Assembly (NCBI RefSeq): GCF_030532195.1
Contig: NZ_JAUNLP010000001.1
Span: 1-64,000, forward strand
From: Corynebacterium sp.
Lineage (GTDB): Bacteria > Actinomycetota > Actinomycetes > Mycobacteriales > Mycobacteriaceae
Direction: 5' to 3'
DNA: 64,000 bases
Positions 55,199-63,557 of the stretch are shown here, piece after piece (within the stretch, counting starts at the first letter, position 1; each line of letters begins with the position of its first letter). Position numbers and translations under genes: made by a program. The notes under the pieces are model-generated. The model saw only the letters and a list, made by a program, of their open reading frames with translations, ran no database searches and was not told where the DNA came from.

Positions 55199-56773
55199 TT
55201 AACCACGCCCAATCGCAGCGGCCAGCTGGGAGGCAAGTCCCTCACCGTAATCAGCGGCGATGCGCAGGGCACCATTAGTCATATTGGCGACATCTTGTAG
55301 CTCGGAGTTGTTGCTGTCGCCGTCCGGAAGCACGATGACCTCAATAGACACGGGGCGGACCGGATCAATGAGATCCTGGATTTGCTTGACCGCGTCGGCG
55401 GCGTCTGCCCCCGAGGTATCCTTGCCGGAGGTGAGCACGACAATGCGATTCGGCTTATCCGGGGCATACGCATCGCGGGCTGCCCGGAAGGCATCGATAA
55501 GCGCTGGCCACAACTGCGCACCGCCACCGACTGGCAGCTGACCCAACGCCGTCTTGGTCGCCTCCGCGCCGTTGTCGCCCTCTGCACCTGGCAGACCGAC
55601 CAGCTGCGTTGCCTCCGGTGCCATGGCCCACAGACCGTAGCGACCTCCAGGCGCGGCATCAATTGCGGCGGTCACAGACTGGCTGAGTGCGGGAACATCG
55701 ATGCCATCAGCCGTATCAGCGACGAGAATGGCTGAGCCAACCGGCGTTGCGGGCTGCTGCGCATCGGGGCCTTCCAGCTCTGGCGGCAGCGCAAAGGAGT
55801 CGGTCTTTAGCTGCGAGAGCACTCCAAAGTTCTCCGATACCTCGGGGCTAAAACTGCTTTCAGCGGCCTGCCCGTCGGCACCGTGCTGTGCGGCGAAGTC
55901 GCGGAAGTCCTCGGCTGCGCGGGCAACATTTTCATCGATGGCACCGCCGGAGCCAAAGGTGACAACCGGCGCGTGCAGCTCAGGGGAATCGGCAGGGGAG
56001 ACCAGCTTGAGACCTTCACCGGCCATGTCCAGCATCGGTTGCGTGGCAGCGACCCCGTCGAAGCCCGCGGCATCTTGGCCGAGCATCGTCATCAGCGTGT
56101 TGGAGGTGTACTGCTGGCCGAGCTCAGCGCGACCGCGCGCCGCATCCGGGCCGCCGCCCATCTTTGCGCTCACCACAGAGGACAGTGCGGCATCGGAGCC
56201 ACCGGGTGTGGCAACCTGCAGGCCTGCGAGCTCTGCCCAGGAGGCATTCTTCAGCTCCTCGGCGCGGTCAGACTTAAAGGCCACACCGGACTTAATCGGA
56301 GACAGCCAAACCTTCGGGTCGTTGACCTTGACCTTCTCGGAGCCCTTCGCCTGATCGACAAAAGAGATATCGGCGGGAATCCACACGCCAGGTGTCATCA
56401 GGCCGGGGTTCTCACCAGGATTCTGCCCCGCGCCATTAGCGCCACCAGCGCCAGTCAGCGCCCCGACAACCTCCTGCGAGCCCGCCACCGTGATTTGCGG
56501 CTTCACACAGAAGTCCTTGACCACCGGATTCGACTCGCCGTAGGCCTGCACCAGCTTCTGCGCAGAGCCCACCGCAGCCGGATCGGATGTCACCACCAGC
56601 GTCAGGTCACCGTTTTTACACTGCGCGCGGTCGGCATCAATTGCCTCCTGGTTGTCACTGCGCAGGTTGACCCACAAAACAATGGCTCCCACCAGGACAA
56701 TCACGGCTAAAACAGCAATGAAAGGCCCTTTGGCCACTCGATAGTTCTTCTCGCCTGAGGCGTGTCGTGCCAT
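55199..56773 (-). CDS. Membrane-anchored protein with solute-binding and VWA-like domains
   Basis: A 524-aa protein. After a basic start one membrane helix (about 17-36, FIAVLAVIVLVGAIVLWVNL) anchors it, and the rest is outside. Residues about 55-330 look like an extracellular solute-binding fold (LTLVVTSDPAAVGSAQKLVQ, PADISFVDQA, SPIKSGVAFK). Residues about 345-520 are von Willebrand A-like (GSAILVADTADGIDVPAL, IVVLTSGKDTSGADAADAV), but the metal site DxSxS reads DTADG, so metal binding is doubtful. ATG 56773 with AGAGGG upstream is chosen over GTG 56815. Its function is unknown; homologues occur widely in actinobacteria. Confidence 0.75.
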   Translation of the reverse strand: MARHASGEKNYRVAKGPFIAVLAVIVLVGAIVLWVNLRSDNQEAIDADRAQCKNGDLTLVVTSDPAAVGSAQKLVQAYGESNPVVKDFCVKPQITVAGSQEVVGALTGAGGANGAGQNPGENPGLMTPGVWIPADISFVDQAKGSEKVKVNDPKVWLSPIKSGVAFKSDRAEELKNASWAELAGLQVATPGGSDAALSSVVSAKMGGGPDAARGRAELGQQYTSNTLMTMLGQDAAGFDGVAATQPMLDMAGEGLKLVSPADSPELHAPVVTFGSGGAIDENVARAAEDFRDFAAQHGADGQAAESSFSPEVSENFGVLSQLKTDSFALPPELEGPDAQQPATPVGSAILVADTADGIDVPALSQSVTAAIDAAPGGRYGLWAMAPEATQLVGLPGAEGDNGAEATKTALGQLPVGGGAQLWPALIDAFRAARDAYAPDKPNRIVVLTSGKDTSGADAADAVKQIQDLIDPVRPVSIEVIVLPDGDSNNSELQDVANMTNGALRIAADYGEGLASQLAAAIGRG

Positions 56774-56876
56774 GGTCGTGTTAGCCCTCTCTAAAAGCCC
56801 AGGTGTGTCGCGCACCTAGGTTAACTCGCAAGTGCTCGTCGTAAAGCGAACATGCGTCCTGCAGTTGCTGCCAACT

Positions 56877-57764
56877 CTACTGCGCGGCGAGTACGGCATC
56901 TACTACTTGCAGCAGACGCCCGCGCAGGACATCGGCGCGCGCACTGATCTCGCGCTGCTGGCGGACGTACTCAGCCTTGCCCTCAGGCGTCTCGATACGG
57001 ATCGGATCAAAACCCCAATCCCGCAAATCATAGGGAGCCGCCCGCATATCCAACTCACGCGCAGCGCACGCGAGCTCGAACGTATCCAGCCAGAGCTCGC
57101 CAGGTACCGCCTCGCCGAGCTTGGACGCCCACTTGTACAAATCCATGTTGGCGTGCAGACATCCCATCTGCTCACAGTTCGGCTGTGTGGCACGCGTCGG
57201 TGCGAACTCGTTGAGTGGCACCGCGTCCGGCGTGAAGAAGCGGAATGCATCAAAGTGCGTGCAGCGAACCGTGTGAGCGTCTACGACCTCGTCCGTGCCT
57301 GCCTGCCCTAGGCGCAACGGCTCCGGATGACGATGCTCCGGCTGACGGTACACCATCGCCCATTCATGCAGGCCAAAGCAGTCAAAATGGGCAGGGTTCG
57401 CACGCGTCGCACGCAGCAAATTGCCGATGTACGCCACCGTCTTACCCCGCTTTACGACGTACGCCGCAACATCCATGCGCGCCGTCGACGTCGCGGTAGC
57501 GGTGTCGGCGACAGCGTCCTGACTGTCGAGCGTGAAGTACTTCAGATGACGGATATCAGCGGCCGTGGCACCCGGCAAATCCACACCGATGCCCGGTGAC
57601 CAGCGGCGCAGCTGACCGGGTTTGATGGGGTAGTAGTCGAAGATGAAGTCCCACACCGGGTGGCGCTGGCCGCGACTGCGACGGTGCAAGTGGTCGCGGG
57701 TCAGCTCCTCGACGCGGGCTTCATGCTGTGCTTTGGCCTCGCGCCAGTTATGAGCGATTGCCAC
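56877..57764 (-). CDS. Conserved protein, annotated in relatives as 3-methyladenine DNA glycosylase
   Basis: A 295-aa protein found in many actinobacteria, with the N-terminal block AHNWREAKAQHEARVEEL followed by HPVWDFIFDYYPIKPGQLRRW. It is usually labelled 3-methyladenine DNA glycosylase, but I see no helix-hairpin-helix/Asp pattern of that enzyme class, so the label is uncertain. Conserved His and Cys residues (MGCLHANMDLYKW, FDCFGLHEW) hint at a metal or active site. GTG 57764 overlaps the end of the preceding CNNM gene by 17 bases, making it the last gene of the minus-strand group. Confidence 0.6.
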   Translation of the reverse strand: MAIAHNWREAKAQHEARVEELTRDHLHRRSRGQRHPVWDFIFDYYPIKPGQLRRWSPGIGVDLPGATAADIRHLKYFTLDSQDAVADTATATSTARMDVAAYVVKRGKTVAYIGNLLRATRANPAHFDCFGLHEWAMVYRQPEHRHPEPLRLGQAGTDEVVDAHTVRCTHFDAFRFFTPDAVPLNEFAPTRATQPNCEQMGCLHANMDLYKWASKLGEAVPGELWLDTFELACAARELDMRAAPYDLRDWGFDPIRIETPEGKAEYVRQQREISARADVLRGRLLQVVDAVLAAQ

Positions 57765-58986
57765 GGCTAGCAGTCCTCGTCGTCTTGGCAGTTGCGTTCT
57801 TGGTGTTCGTACCCTTTGCGGTTGTGCTCTTGGCAGTCTTTGCCGCGCCGCGCTTCGGGGAGACCTCGTGAGTCCAGTCGCGTACTACACCGACCTGCTC
57901 TTCAATGAGGTCCTCCAGCGTCACAATGCCCACCTGCTCCGAGCCGGTGACAGTGCCGGACTTGGCGGTAATACCGGTCGGCGCGTTAGCGCGCAGATGC
58001 GCTTGCGGCATGCGTGCGTGCACGGCAACCGCCATGTGAGCGCTGTGGCGACGCATGATGCGCAGGGCCTCATCAAGGGTGGCGTTGACTGGAATCTCAA
58101 TGAGCGGGCGAATTTCCTGGTCCGGAATGACGGTATCCGGGCCGGATGCCGGATCCATTACACGGTCGAGCACGTCTTTGACGTGGACGTAGCCACGGTA
58201 TTCATTGGGCTCATTATTGGCAGCCGAGACTGGGAAGCGGGAGAAACCGGTCTCGGAGACTGCCACCTCAAGATCCCCCACCGTTGGCGTGGTGGGCACA
58301 TAGCGAATCTGCTCATGGGAGATGAGCACCTCTTCGATGGTGCGAGTGGCCGATGCCAGCGTACGGCGCAGACGCACGTGCTCCTCGCTGTCCAGTAGGC
58401 CTTCCTGGCGTGACTCCGCAATCATTGATGCCAGCTCGGTGGAGCTGACTGTGGTGTCGAGCTCATCGCGCTGCTCAATGCCAAAGAGCTTCAGCGTGTG
58501 ACGCGCCAGCCAGTTAAAGAACAGAATCAACGGTTTGGTCAGCTTGTAGAAGACCATATGCACCGGAATCAGCAGCATAGCCATAGTCTCTGGGCCAGCC
58601 AGTGCGATATTCTTCGGCACCATCTCGCCGAGCATGATGTGCAGGACTGACACCAGCAGCAGTGCAATGGCAAAGCTCAGTGGGTGCATAAGTGAATCCG
58701 GCACGCCCATCTTCACAAATGGCCCCTCCATCACATGTGCGATGGCGGGCTCGGAGACCTTACCCAGAAGTAGTGAAGCAATGGTGATGCCCAACTGAGC
58801 GGCGGCCAACATCATGGACAGATGTTCCGTCGCATTGATTACCGTGCGGGCGCGCTTCTTACCCTGCGCCAGCAGTGCCTCCAAGCGGTCTCGGCGAGCT
58901 GCAATCAGCGAAAACTCAGCGCCGACGAAGAAGGCATTGACCAATAGCAGGAAGAAGGTCAGGATGATTCCAAACCAGTCACTCAT
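57748..58986 (-). CDS. CNNM/CorC-family membrane protein 2
   Basis: A 412-aa protein with a DUF21 (CNNM) membrane domain of about four helices (1 to about 180, with VNAFFVGAEFSLIAARRDRL and HIMLGEMVPKNIAL) and two CBS domains (about 205-340). The family is linked to Mg2+/Co2+ transport or tolerance. The usual CorC_HlyC C-terminal domain is missing; there is instead a Lys/Ala/Thr-rich basic tail of about 45 residues. Its ATG overlaps the stop of the paralogue upstream (ATGA), and its end overlaps the next gene by 17 bases. Confidence 0.87.
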   Translation of the reverse strand: MSDWFGIILTFFLLLVNAFFVGAEFSLIAARRDRLEALLAQGKKRARTVINATEHLSMMLAAAQLGITIASLLLGKVSEPAIAHVMEGPFVKMGVPDSLMHPLSFAIALLLVSVLHIMLGEMVPKNIALAGPETMAMLLIPVHMVFYKLTKPLILFFNWLARHTLKLFGIEQRDELDTTVSSTELASMIAESRQEGLLDSEEHVRLRRTLASATRTIEEVLISHEQIRYVPTTPTVGDLEVAVSETGFSRFPVSAANNEPNEYRGYVHVKDVLDRVMDPASGPDTVIPDQEIRPLIEIPVNATLDEALRIMRRHSAHMAVAVHARMPQAHLRANAPTGITAKSGTVTGSEQVGIVTLEDLIEEQVGVVRDWTHEVSPKRGAAKTAKSTTAKGTNTKNATAKTTRTASRGNRS

Positions 58987-60368
58987 AGGTTGAACATCTC
59001 CTTCGCACGCTCGTTGGTCACAGGAATCAAAATTGCTCGGTCCACGCGGCGGTCATCCATCGCGAGAATGCGGGCGTACCAGCGCCCAGAGATTCCGGAT
59101 TCAAACTCATCCATAAAGTCGCGTTCCGTCTGGGGCAGCAACACCACATCACCGACCTGTGGGATGCGACCGAGGGCATACATGATCAGGCCACCGAGGG
59201 TTTCAAAGCTGCCCTCAGGGGCGAAGTATCCGACCTTGGTCGGCAGCTCGTCGGTACGCACAAGGCCAGAGCAATCCCAGCCTTCAATCGCGCGCTTGAC
59301 CTCCTGCTCGGATTCCTTGTCGTCGTATTCATCCCAGACCTCGCCGAGAATCTCCTCCACAACATCCTCGATGGTGATGATGCCGGCAATGCCGCCGTAC
59401 TCATCGGCGACCAGCGCAATCTGAGAACCCGCCGAGCGCACGGACTCAAGCACCGCGTCGCCGTCCAGAGACTGCGGCAGAGTCGGTACCGGTCGCGCTA
59501 GCTCGCGGACAGTGGTGGTGGAGCGCTTTGCTGCGGGGACAGCAAATGCGTCCTTGACATGCACGACGCCGATGGTGGCGTCGAGGTCGCCGTCAGTGAC
59601 AGGGAAGCGAGAGCGACCCGAATCGATAGCCTCTGCCAGCAGATCCAGCGCAGTGTCATCGACATCGAGGGAGATAATCGTCGATCGCGGCGTCATCAGA
59701 TCCTCTGCCGTGGTTTCGCCGAAGCGCAATGACGATTCCAGCACCGCCGCCTTGGATTCATCCAGCGCACCCTGCTCCGCCGAGTTACGTACTAGTGCTT
59801 CCAACTCCTGCGGCGAGCGTGCCGAAGCCAGCTCATCCGCCGGCTCAATGCCGAGCTTGCGCACCAGCCAGTTTGCCGACGCATTCAGCGCCTGAATGAA
59901 ATAGTGGAAAAACCAGTTGAATGCCATGACCGGCCGCGCCGTCTTGCGCCCCACAGCCAGCGGCTTCGTAATGGCGATATTCTTCGGCACTAACTCGCCG
60001 TAGACCATCGACAGCATCGTGGCGACAATCAGCGCCAGAATCAGAGCCGTCGGACCTGCGGCTGAATCGTTGAGCCCCATCCACCGCAGCATCGGGGTGA
60101 AGTACTGAGCAAGCACAGGCTCGGCGAGGAAACCGGTCGCCAGCGTGGTCAGCGTAATGCCCAGCTGTGCGCCGGAGAGGTGGAAAGAAAGGCGATTGTG
60201 AGCATTGTGCAGGGCCTCAGCCGGAGCGTCGGCCGAACGGGCAAGGTCGCTGTCAATCGTCGACCGTTCCAGTCCCGTCAGGGCGAACTCAAACGCCACA
60301 AAGAGACCGGTGCCTGCAGTCAGGGCAATAAAGCCCAAGACCGCGACAATATTGAGAACAATATCCAC
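58983..60368 (-). CDS. CNNM/CorC-family membrane protein 1
   Basis: A 461-aa protein with a DUF21 domain (TGLFVAFEFALTGLERSTID, MVYGELVPKNIAI), two CBS domains (about 205-345, with EDLMTPRSTIISLD and ALVADEYGGIAGIITIEDVV) and a C-terminal CorC_HlyC domain (about 370-450). It is the full-length partner of the shorter paralogue, and the two probably form a heteromer for divalent cation export or homeostasis. GTG 60368 follows a purine-rich AAGAAGAAGAG. It starts three bases after the helicase stop. Confidence 0.88.
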   Translation of the reverse strand: MDIVLNIVAVLGFIALTAGTGLFVAFEFALTGLERSTIDSDLARSADAPAEALHNAHNRLSFHLSGAQLGITLTTLATGFLAEPVLAQYFTPMLRWMGLNDSAAGPTALILALIVATMLSMVYGELVPKNIAITKPLAVGRKTARPVMAFNWFFHYFIQALNASANWLVRKLGIEPADELASARSPQELEALVRNSAEQGALDESKAAVLESSLRFGETTAEDLMTPRSTIISLDVDDTALDLLAEAIDSGRSRFPVTDGDLDATIGVVHVKDAFAVPAAKRSTTTVRELARPVPTLPQSLDGDAVLESVRSAGSQIALVADEYGGIAGIITIEDVVEEILGEVWDEYDDKESEQEVKRAIEGWDCSGLVRTDELPTKVGYFAPEGSFETLGGLIMYALGRIPQVGDVVLLPQTERDFMDEFESGISGRWYARILAMDDRRVDRAILIPVTNERAKEMFNL

Positions 60369-60371
60369 TGG

Positions 60372-61727
60372 TTATCTCTTCTTCTTTTTCCCTCGTTTAG
60401 GGCGGTGCACACGACCGCCGTTACGTCCCTTTCTGCTTGACGACGGACCGCGGCCACGGTAACCCGCTCCGGCGGCGCCTCGAGCGCCGCGCGACCCGGA
60501 ACCGCCGACATCCTGATTGAGCTCGCGGCGAGCGCGGCGTGGACGTCGAGCCCCGATTTCCTTAACAAAGCGGGGGAGTCCCGGGCCAGCGCGCAGCTCC
60601 TCAGGGTGAACCCCTGCCTGCTTCAACATCTCGCGGACCTGGTCGACCTGTCGGTCGCGGACGACCATCGCCACCGTTCCTGATGCACCCGCGCGGGCCG
60701 TACGGCCTGAGCGGTGAATGTAGGTGGCGGCATCCATCGGTGGGTCCGCGTGAACCACGAGATCCAGTGAGTTGATATCAATGCCACGTGCCGCGACATC
60801 AGTCGTGACCAGCACATCTAGCTCGCCATCAGCAAACGCTTTCAGAACAGCGCGGCGGGTGGCCTGGCCACGGTCACCGTGGAGGAAGCCCATGCGGATG
60901 TCATAGAACTGTAAAAATTTCGCCAACTGCACAACGCGTGCCTTTGAATTGGCAAAGATGACGCACTGATTCTTACGGGAGGCAATCCACGCAATGACCT
61001 CATCGGCCTCATCGTTGTCGCTGACACGCAGCAGCAGGTGCCGCATATTGCGCACCGTCAGCCTGGAAGCGGTGACCTTGTGCTTTGCCAATTCCGTGTT
61101 GCCGCTGCGACGATCGCGGATAAGGCTCGCAGCGTCGTCGTTAAGCGTGGCGGAAAAGACCATCCGCTGGGCTTCCTTCGGGCAGGCGCGCACGAGTCCT
61201 CGAACATCGGGCAAAAAGCCCATGTCAGTGAGCATATCGGCCTCATCGACCACGATGCTGAACACGTGGTCGAACTTGAGCACACCGCGGCGGCGCAAAT
61301 CGTGCGCGCGGCCTGGGGTGACCACAGCGATATCGACCGGAGCGGCCAACAGAGTTTGCTGCTTTACCACTGGCTCGCCGCCGACGAGGCTTAAGACACG
61401 CAGACCAACGGCGGCGCCGAGGTCTGCAAGAACATCGGCAATCTGATCTGCCAATTCGCGCGTTGGCGAGATAACCAGTGCACGCGGATACCCCGGGAGC
61501 GCTGGAGCGGTATTACTGAGCAACGCCACCAACGGGATACCAAATGCGAGCGTCTTGCCCGAGCCTGTCGGTGCCTGTGCAAGGACGTCCTTGCCAGAAA
61601 GAGCATCTGGCAGTGTGGCGACTTGCACGGCGGTGGGCGTAGTTATGTGTTGGGCACGCAGAATCTTGACAATAGACTCCGGCGTACCCAACTGTCTGAA
61701 ATCACTGGACTCAGCAGGAGGGGGCAT
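60372..61727 (-). CDS. DEAD-box RNA helicase
   Basis: A 451-aa helicase of RNA metabolism. Q-motif region PTAVQVATLP, Walker A APTGSGKT (52-59), VVDEADML, VFSATLND and HRSGRTARAG are present. A basic Arg/Gly/Ser-rich C-terminal tail (about 395-451, GRGPSSSRKGRNGGR, then KKKKR) should bind RNA. ATG 61727 begins the conserved part; it has no Shine-Dalgarno and TATTCT (61735-61740) sits 7 bases upstream, so a leaderless mRNA is likely. A perfect 13-bp stem-loop lies just beyond. Confidence 0.9.
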   Translation of the reverse strand: MPPPAESSDFRQLGTPESIVKILRAQHITTPTAVQVATLPDALSGKDVLAQAPTGSGKTLAFGIPLVALLSNTAPALPGYPRALVISPTRELADQIADVLADLGAAVGLRVLSLVGGEPVVKQQTLLAAPVDIAVVTPGRAHDLRRRGVLKFDHVFSIVVDEADMLTDMGFLPDVRGLVRACPKEAQRMVFSATLNDDAASLIRDRRSGNTELAKHKVTASRLTVRNMRHLLLRVSDNDEADEVIAWIASRKNQCVIFANSKARVVQLAKFLQFYDIRMGFLHGDRGQATRRAVLKAFADGELDVLVTTDVAARGIDINSLDLVVHADPPMDAATYIHRSGRTARAGASGTVAMVVRDRQVDQVREMLKQAGVHPEELRAGPGLPRFVKEIGARRPRRARRELNQDVGGSGSRGARGAAGAGYRGRGPSSSRKGRNGGRVHRPKRGKKKKR

Positions 61728-61734
61728 GCTAGTT

Positions 61735-61740
61735 AGAATA
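61735..61740 (-). promoter_or_regulatory. -10 element of the DEAD-box helicase gene
   Basis: On the minus strand TATTCT is followed by seven bases and then ATG 61727. Transcription would begin at or next to the start codon. Confidence 0.45.
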
Positions 61741-61742
61741 CC

Positions 61743-61785
61743 GCCATCCCCGGACCACCATGTAATAGGCGCGTCCGGGGATGGC
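61743..61785. other. Perfect 13-bp stem-loop between thiD and the helicase gene
   Basis: Arms GCCATCCCCGGAC and GTCCGGGGATGGC with a 17-base loop. The A/T-run (61786-61791) lies on the wrong side to act as a U-tract for thiD transcripts, and the structure abuts the helicase -10. It may stop thiD transcription by another route or serve as a large operator. Confidence 0.6.
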
Positions 61786-61811
61786 AAAAAAGTCCTGTGC
61801 GTGGCAATCAG

Positions 61812-63419
61812 TTACCAACCACGGCCCGGCTGGGCGTATGCCTCACGGTTGAGGACAGCCGCACGACGGAACGCGTCCCGCGTCATCAACTTTTCCTTGT
61901 CTGAGACCTCCGCCATGGCCTTTTCCAGCACATTGACGCATTGCTGAGCATTTTCAACAAAAGTCGGGTCGGAGTTCAACTTCATCCACTCAGAAATAGT
62001 GGAGCCGTCCTCGCTGAGCATCGATGCCTTTAGTGCTAGCTCCGCAGTCATCCACAGCTCAGCAGTGATTGTGGCGATAGCGACCGAGTACGGCTTAAAC
62101 GCGGCGCAGGCGGAGTGCATATCCAGCAGCAACTGCGTAATCGTGGTCGGCTCAATGTCAGTGATGGTATCGGATGGTTTTCCGAGCGCGCTTTCATTGA
62201 GTTCTAAGGCGCGTACCAGCGATTCCTGAGCGACCGACGACCACATTGCCTGCTCCTGAGCGTTTGGTGCCTTGGTGGCGAGCAGGGAAATCGCTGGGAA
62301 TGCCTTGGCCAGGTACCACGCTTCTTGGGCCAGGAAGAACTTCGTATCGTTGCTGGACAGATTGCCAGCAACCAGGGAGTTGAAGCAGACCAGATTGCCG
62401 ATCTCCTCCACGATGTCCTGGATTTCTGCCCACAGTGCTTGAGTGTGCGGGCCTGCGGGCCTGATCTTCAAGCGCTGGCCGAAGAAGGACTTAATTTCTT
62501 CCGTGTTCTCCGCAGCTGCATCGAGCATCGCCTGCGGTGCGTAGGAATTCATCTGAACTGGGTACATGCGACGCAGAGCCATGGCCTCAAGGCGGCGAGA
62601 GCGGTGACTGTGGTCAATTGGGCCACGGCCGTGACCGACATGCAGCTCATCGGCAAAACGGATGGACTCATAGAGCCAACGTGTAGTCCACTTAAGAGCA
62701 TCAGCGACCTCGTCACCAGCGCCAAGACGTGTCGCCAGGGCTGACGACAGCGAGCAGCCGGTGCCGTGGGTGTTCTTTGTATCAATCCGAGGGCTTGCGG
62801 CATAGGACGAGTTACCGTCCGGGAAAGCTACGGCATTGCCCGCTTCATCTCCCTCGAGGTGACCAGTTTTGGCAATGACGATGATGTCATTGTCATGAGC
62901 GTACTCGAGAGCCTGCTCCATCAACTCCGAAATATCCCGTGCCTCTGGCTTGTCCGCCAGAAGAGCCAATTCAGGAACATTGGGAGTGATAACAGTGGAA
63001 ACTGCGACCAGATCACGCAGCGCCGACAGTGCATCTTCATCCAACAGGCGGTCACCAGAGGTGGCCACCATAACCGGATCGAGGACAACGATCGGTGGCG
63101 TGACTTCGCGAACCCACGCGGTGACGGCCTCAGTGAGCTCCCGAGTGCCCAGCATGCCAATCTTGACGGCATCAATAGTGACATCATCAGACACTGCAGC
63201 AAGCTGCTCGGTCAAGAACTCCGCCGGGGGAGTATGGATTGCCCGCACTCCCAAAGTGTTCTGAGATACCAGTGTTGTAACGACACCCATGCCGTATCCG
63301 CCAGCTGCAACAATGGACTTCAAATCTGCTTGAAGTCCCGCTCCACCTGTCGGATCTGTGCCAGCGATAGAAAGAATCCGCGGCACCACAAATGGCGATG
63401 TTGCCTTCGAGAATGGCAT
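61812..63419 (-). CDS. thiD: HMP/HMP-P kinase ThiD fused to a TenA-like domain
   Basis: A 535-aa fusion. Residues about 10-275 are ThiD (IAGTDPTGGAGLQADLKS, KIGMLGT, LDPVMVATSGDRLL, NTHGTGCSLSSALA), which phosphorylates the pyrimidine of thiamine twice. Residues about 310-520 resemble TenA (FFLAQEAWYLAKAFPAISLL), the thiamine-salvage hydrolase. The usual cysteine block LPCxWxY reads ITAELWM, and the QD of the substrate site reads QE, so the classic hydrolase chemistry is doubtful. ATG 63419 follows AAAAGGG. An inverted repeat at the start site suggests control by a repressor; no TPP riboswitch is seen. Confidence 0.88.
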   Translation of the reverse strand: MPFSKATSPFVVPRILSIAGTDPTGGAGLQADLKSIVAAGGYGMGVVTTLVSQNTLGVRAIHTPPAEFLTEQLAAVSDDVTIDAVKIGMLGTRELTEAVTAWVREVTPPIVVLDPVMVATSGDRLLDEDALSALRDLVAVSTVITPNVPELALLADKPEARDISELMEQALEYAHDNDIIVIAKTGHLEGDEAGNAVAFPDGNSSYAASPRIDTKNTHGTGCSLSSALATRLGAGDEVADALKWTTRWLYESIRFADELHVGHGRGPIDHSHRSRRLEAMALRRMYPVQMNSYAPQAMLDAAAENTEEIKSFFGQRLKIRPAGPHTQALWAEIQDIVEEIGNLVCFNSLVAGNLSSNDTKFFLAQEAWYLAKAFPAISLLATKAPNAQEQAMWSSVAQESLVRALELNESALGKPSDTITDIEPTTITQLLLDMHSACAAFKPYSVAIATITAELWMTAELALKASMLSEDGSTISEWMKLNSDPTFVENAQQCVNVLEKAMAEVSDKEKLMTRDAFRRAAVLNREAYAQPGRGW

Positions 63420-63464
63420 GTCAGAACCCTTTTCATGTTGATATGCCGAAACGATAACTTTAAG

Positions 63465-63483
63465 TGGATAATGTTTTTATCCA
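63465..63483. promoter_or_regulatory. Inverted repeat at the thiD promoter
   Basis: TGGATAA-TGTTT-TTATCCA, 7-bp perfect arms. It lies just downstream of the minus-strand -10 TATAAT (63491-63496), over the expected transcription start, 46 bases before the thiD ATG. A repressor binding here would block initiation. A TATAAT also reads on the plus strand at 63493-63498. Confidence 0.55.
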
Positions 63484-63557
63484 GTAATTAATTATAATGC
63501 GCTTCGATTGTTGCAACTGATTTGCGGTGGATTCTTGGCCAATAACGGGGGGGGGAA

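Noticed and set aside
63420..63557. TPP riboswitch before thiD
   Set aside because: The leader after the predicted start is about 65 bases and lacks the conserved riboswitch blocks; an inverted repeat fits protein control better.
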